From NCBI GenBank assembly GCA_905221605.1, contig CAJNDS010000224.1:909085-973084 (forward strand): 64,000 nt of DNA, in the 5' to 3' direction. This DNA is from Symbiodinium natans (Eukaryota; Sar; Dinophyceae; Suessiales; Symbiodiniaceae). Below, in pieces: positions 60,351 through 64,000 of this stretch. The notes below the pieces were generated by a model. That model ran no database searches. It worked only from the letters and a program-made list of their open reading frames with translations, and was not told the DNA's origin. The position numbers and the translations under genes were made by a program. Within the stretch, counting starts at the first letter, position 1. Each line of letters starts with the position of its first letter.

Positions 60351-60588
60351 AAACCGTAGCTACCCATGAGCCTTTCAGTTATAGGCTTACGGGGCTTTAG
60401 ACAAATGCAGGGTCTTGAGGGCTTGGTCTGGAGGGTTATTGAAGAATATGTTCTGTTTTTGTTTCGGGATTGCCGAGTGGGGGGTTTAGGGTTTAGCTAG
60501 GGTTTTGATGTGGGCTGACTTGCGAAGACCCTTGTGCTCAGAAACCTTCAGCCCTCCCAACGTTAAGTCCTAAGTACTCGTGCCTGCC

Positions 60589-60721
60589 CTACTTGGAGGT
60601 TCAGGGTACTTATAATCCCAATCATAAATGTACTTATAAACCCCCTAAATCGATAAGTCGTGAAAGTAGGTCATAAGTAGACGTGAAATCGGGGTGATAA
60701 GTACCCATGAGCCTCCAAGTA
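60589..60721. mobile_element. MITE-1 copy, full length
   Basis: CTACTTGGAGGTTCAGGGTA on the left, ACCCATGAGCCTCCAAGTA on the right, AT-rich interior. Confidence 0.85.
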
Positions 60722-60943
60722 CACTGCAAGCTCATCGCACATGCAGCGTTCAGGGTTTCCAGGTTTCGGGTGTGGGATTGCTCTGGCAGACTGCGGCAGA
60801 CATGTAGAAAGCTCCTTACCCATATGCCATGGGGTTTAGGTTTAGGGTTTAGGGTTTAGGGAGAGAGCTTCAGGGCGTGTGAACCGGCAGCCTTTACGGC
60901 TTGGGGCTCGGGCTTAGGGAAATGCGGGTCCGCGCCGAGGCAG

Positions 60944-61000
60944 GTGATGCCCGTGGGCTGTGCAACGCAGATCATTGCCGTCCCGGTATTTATGCCGCTT
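60944..61000 (+). CDS. E7 module, copy 3
   Basis: GGCAG|G acceptor, VMPVGCATQIIAVPVFMPL, CTT|GTCGAA donor. Hydrophobic V-P-V-F-M-P core. DNA-level match to 41410. Confidence 0.6.
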
Positions 61001-61422
61001 GTCGAAACCCCCTCAACACTAGTTCCAAATTCTGGGATTCTCCACGAAGCCCCTACCATCAACTAAACCCTTCAACCCCAAACCCCAAACGCTTCGGTTG
61101 AAATGCCTGGTGGCATCTGTAGGCCCCGTAGCCAGCGCACATGTTTAGGTGTGTGGGTCGGTTGATGTTGGCGCCCCCCCAAGCCCCTAAGGCTCCAAAG
61201 CACCCAAGGCTCCAAAACAAACTCCTGCACCCCAAGCCCTGCTTGAAGGTTCCTGGGGGCATATAAGTAGGGCATTTAAGTAGGACAGCAATGGTCCGAA
61301 CCTTATTTAGAGGCACTTATAACCCTACTCATTAGTACCCTCCACCCTCCACCCTCAACCCTAAACCCTAAACCCTAAACCCTAAACCCTACACCCTAAG
61401 CCCCAAACTTTGAGCCCCACAG

Positions 61423-61490
61423 CGGCAGCCTAGATGGAGCTCTAAGGCCCGTCATGGCAGCGCCGGCCATGAGGCGCGGCGGGTGGGCTT
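61423..61490 (+). CDS. Possible exon
   Basis: CCACAG acceptor, GSLDGALRPVMAAPAMRRGG. Begins G-S-L-D like 25060. C-array before, G-array after. Confidence 0.4.
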
Positions 61491-61513
61491 CCTGGGTTTG
61501 TGTAGGGATTCGG

Positions 61514-61592
61514 GGGTTTAGGGTTTAGGGTTTAGGGTTTAGGGTTTAGGGTTTAGGGTTTAGGGTTTAGGGTTTAGGGTTTAGCGTCTAGG
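61514..61592. repeat. TTTAGGG array
   Basis: About eleven units. Confidence 0.96.
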
Positions 61593-61875
61593 GGTTTAAT
61601 CCGGTTAAGGGTTTAGGGGTTTAGGGCCTAGCGGCTTCAGGGTTTACTGGCTTTGTGTCTAGGGATTGAAGGGTTTACGGGCTGGGTTTGCGGCTGACGC
61701 AAGGGCTGCCACGGTCTCGGTCGAGTGTGGGCTGCCCCGGAAGATTCATCCCAAGGCTCCTTATGTCGTCAGCCCTCTAAACAGCATGCTAAGCCCCAAG
61801 CGCCTGTTACTCCGAACCCCAAAGGCCAAATCCCGGCTTCTAGGTTTAAGGTTTTATGTTGTCGGCGGTTTCTCG

Positions 61876-62062
61876 TAACCCTAAACCCTAAACCCTAAAC
61901 CCTAAACCCTAAACCCTAAACCCTAAACCCTAAACCCTAAACCCTAAGCCCTAAACCCTAAACCCCCCTACACCCTAAACCCTAAACCCTAAACCCTAAA
62001 CCCTAAACCCTAAACCCTAAACCCTAACCCTAAACCCTAAACCCTAAACCCTAAACCCTAAG
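61876..62062. repeat. CCCTAAA array
   Basis: About 25 units, almost pure, with a CCCCCCTACA interruption near 61962. Confidence 0.97.
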
Positions 62063-62075
62063 CGCTGTCTGCAAG

Positions 62076-62136
62076 GCCAGCAAATGTCATGGCCCCATGC
62101 GTGGCCAGGATGCCGGGGCTGGTCAAGGACCTCGGA
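62076..62136 (+). CDS. Possible exon, Gly/Gln-rich
   Basis: GCAAG|G acceptor, ASKCHGPMRGQDAGAGQGPR then SQ. Other frames are also open, so the frame is uncertain. Confidence 0.35.
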
Positions 62137-62179
62137 GTCAGAGATTGGGGCTTTGGGGCTTTGGGGCTTTGGGGTTTTG

Positions 62180-62250
62180 GGGTTTAGGGTTTAGGGTTTG
62201 GGGTTTAGGGTTTAGGGTTTAGTGTTTAGGGTTTAGGGTTTAGGGCTAGG
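62180..62250. repeat. TTTAGGG array
   Basis: About nine G-strand units. A local direct duplication of GAACTACCCAGGGATTCAGG follows (62348 and 62401). Confidence 0.93.
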
Positions 62251-62660
62251 CAGCCTAAGTCTTAAGACAAAGGGCTAGTTCTCGAAGATCGGTCCCTTTG
62301 TGGGTCCTCTGTAGGGTACAGCGCCCTTAACAGAGGGTCCCCACAGGGAACTACCCAGGGATTCAGGGGTTTTGAGTTGGATTTGGGACCCGAATTTAGA
62401 GAACTACCCAGGGATTCAGGATTTTTGAGTTGGATTTGGAGCTTAGGGGTTTACTAGTTTTAATGCCTTTAGTTGCTATCTTCGTCACTGAGTTTCATAG
62501 CATGTCGTTCTCAATTTTGCCGTGGTTCCAAACGTACTTCACGGACGCCCCCCCCAAAACATCTCATATAAACGTAAAAACATGAATTGATATCGTTGTT
62601 TTGAGTAAGCCAAGAATTCATGGTGGAAGGCGTCTAGCCGGGCAGCAAAGAATCTTAGTT

Positions 62661-62759
62661 TGGGATGTTCTCCTTTCTCCTGGCAGTCCTTCATAGGGAT
62701 CATAGTACCCCCTATCATAAGCCCTGTTAAGGACTTTTAGTAAAAGGGGGAACATCCCA
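62661..62759. mobile_element. MITE-2 copy with perfect 9 bp target duplication
   Basis: A 99 bp element with TGGGATGTTC at one end and GAACATCCCA at the other, a perfect 10 bp inverted repeat. The 9-mer ATCTTAGTT flanks it at 62652-62660 and 62760-62768. It is the cleanest copy in the window, so probably the youngest. Confidence 0.92.
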
Positions 62760-62929
62760 ATCTTAGTTCAATGAATGGTGCCACCACCCGAGCCAAGAAT
62801 TCAGTTTGTAAGTCAGTAAAGCTGTAGGGTTTTAGGGTCTAGGATTTAGGGTTTAGTGTTTTCTTTGGCTTCAGCCAGACAGATGTCTGGCTTGCGGGGA
62901 GAGGGGGGGGGGGGGGGGGGGGCAGTCAG

Positions 62930-62993
62930 ATTGATGGGCTCGCGTCGCAGCAGTCGGACGACTCACCCCTGGCCTGTTTCGCTCGCCGCAGAA
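62930..62993 (+). CDS. Probable exon
   Basis: GTCAG acceptor directly after a 25 bp G tract, IDGLASQQSDDSPLACFARR, with a GC donor near 62992. No paralogue. It could be the first exon of the next family copy (E5 follows at 63163). Confidence 0.47.
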
Positions 62994-63162
62994 TCTGACA
63001 ACGGTTTTTTTTGGTACTTTGATAGTTGCTACCACTACAAGTTTTGCATTCTTATTAGTATGTTTTGCTTGTTACTAGTATTCCTTACACTTAGATAAAG
63101 ATCTCCCTAAAGCCTAACCCCCCTTAACCCTTGAATCATGATCCGAAGCCTTTTCTTTTGAG

Positions 63163-63219
63163 GAGCAGAAGTCAGCCTGGGAGGCAGCCGCAATGTCAGA
63201 CACGACGGCAGATGACGAG
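63163..63219 (+). CDS. E5 module, copy 3
   Basis: TTGAG|G acceptor, EQKSAWEAAAMSDTTADDE. The end TTADDE equals that at 45226. The donor could be GA at 63220 or lie after ESSKQ. A TTTAGG-type run follows. Confidence 0.6.
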
Positions 63220-63542
63220 GAGAGCTCCAAGCAGGGTTTGGGGTTTAGGCTTTAGGGTCTTGGGTGTAGCCTTCAGGGTTCACGAGCAGTTTAGAAGTAT
63301 CGGCAGTCGTACATACCTCATCAACGGTTACAGCTGCCCATGAACCTCCCAGTAGGGTTTTAGGGGTTCTTATGGTAGAAAGGGACCATCGGAGTGATAG
63401 GCTGGAAGAAGCTCATACAAGGGCACAGGGGTTAGAGAAGAAGGATGTAGGGTCCCTTGCAAGGTCCGTGGTTCTGCATCCGGTGCTTGAAGGTTCATGG
63501 GTGTTTCGGGCTTCGCGTTTCAGGCTTAGGGGGTCAGAAGAA

Positions 63543-63600
63543 GCCGCAGATGAGAAGCCCCGAATCTGCATCTTGTGTGGGGTTGCGCAAGAAGAGGCAT
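63543..63600 (+). CDS. Possible exon with CxxC
   Basis: Open frame EEAADEKPRICILCGVAQEE. By order it would fall where E6 is expected, but similarity to E6 is not evident. A CILC pair is present. Confidence 0.35.
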
Positions 63601-63696
63601 TGTTTGGTCTTCTAGGGTTGAGGGTTTGGGTGTTTAAACTATATTGACCCACGTGGTAATGGAGACACCACAAAGTCCCATCAGCTTCTGAATTAG

Positions 63697-63757
63697 GCTC
63701 AGCTCTCTCTCTCTCCCTCCCTCCCTCCCTCCCTCCCTCCCTCCCTTTCTCTCTCTT
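63697..63757. repeat. (CT)n/(CTCC)n microsatellite
   Basis: CTCTCT then about eight CTCC units. The antisense frame rich in G, R and E is an artefact. Confidence 0.96.
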
Positions 63758-63925
63758 GTTTTTTGTTGCAAATGCAAACTCACTAACCTTGCTTAAGTCC
63801 GACAACATTCCCAACCACACACCACAAAGGTATCGTTCTTGCTGGTAGGTCACAAACCTTAACCCGAAGCCCTAAACCCCAAACCCCAAACTCCAAGCCC
63901 CAAACCCTAAGCCCAAGACCTTGAG

Positions 63926-64000
63926 ATGCTTCCCCTTCTACTACTCGTCCTTGATAGGGATTATAATTGGGGCACTCTCATCCCTACTAAGGAGCTGTTA
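63926..64000. mobile_element. MITE-2 copy, cut by the window end
   Basis: GATGCTTCCCCTTCTACTAC, CCTTGATAGGGATTATAATT, then CTACTAAGGAGCTGTTA at the edge. Confidence 0.6.

Noticed and set aside
54857-62062. A true chromosome end in the long CCCTAAA arrays
   Set aside because: The longest arrays are only about 160-190 bp, occur in both orientations and are followed by ordinary sequence on both sides, so they are interstitial.
63413-63853. 146-codon antisense frame with an arginine/glutamate/glycine run
   Set aside because: The run is the (CTCC)n microsatellite, and the frame overlaps better-supported forward exons.
1-64000. tRNA, rRNA or snRNA genes
   Set aside because: I looked for T-loop words and for familiar 5S, U2 and U6 motifs by eye on both strands and saw none. 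A covariance-model scan would be decisive.

Overview
The window looks like nuclear DNA of a dinoflagellate, most likely a member of the Symbiodiniaceae. This is an inference. It rests on telomere-type heptamers (TTTAGGG/CCCTAAA) scattered over the whole interval from about 9.8 kb to 64 kb, on very small exons joined at GT, GC or GA donors with AG|G acceptors (the dinoflagellate splice pattern), and on a protein family I associate with dinoflagellates. There are no prokaryotic operons. I recognised no rRNA, tRNA or spliced-leader gene.

Layout. Positions 1-8052 are a 1.87-2.0 kb tandem satellite with no telomere-type repeats, ending abruptly at 8052. From 8.1 to 8.6 kb there is a degenerate ~60 bp tandem repeat. 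The rest is a mosaic of short coding islands (40-420 bp) in introns and spacers built from telomere-type arrays, MITE-like inverted-repeat elements, AT microsatellites and G/C homopolymers. All gene calls are on the + strand.

Gene 1 (about 16.6-22.8 kb) is a multi-exon membrane protein. Its exons can be joined in phase and read SHSW, then D-R-I-C-I-N-Q, then MLVLWD, then RLWC-FEIAAF. This is a TIR/HET-like signature broken by hydrophobic segments. A second family is present in several partial or complete copies. Exon modules that I name E0 to E8 recur at about 13-15 kb and 25-32 kb, 37-47 kb, and 55-63 kb, always in the same order. Differences between copies fall mostly at third codon positions, so the short exons are real and under protein-level constraint. 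The E8 module (SQLPVER then TFIQFNT then RRRS) is continuous in one copy (32272-32345). In the other it is split by a 678 bp intron rich in telomere-type repeats (47036-47713).

The main unexpected pattern is that telomere-type arrays tend to be sorted by strand around exons: CCCTAAA runs before the acceptor and TTTAGGG runs after the donor. Introns therefore carry complementary ends that could pair, with CTAAAC near the 3' splice site and G-triplets near the 5' splice site. With the intron present in only one E8 copy, this suggests that telomere-type sequence is, or was, the raw material of introns here.

Limits: exon ends are inferred by eye from reading frame, splice dinucleotides and similarity between copies. 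Isolated exons without a paralogue are tentative. No searches were run.
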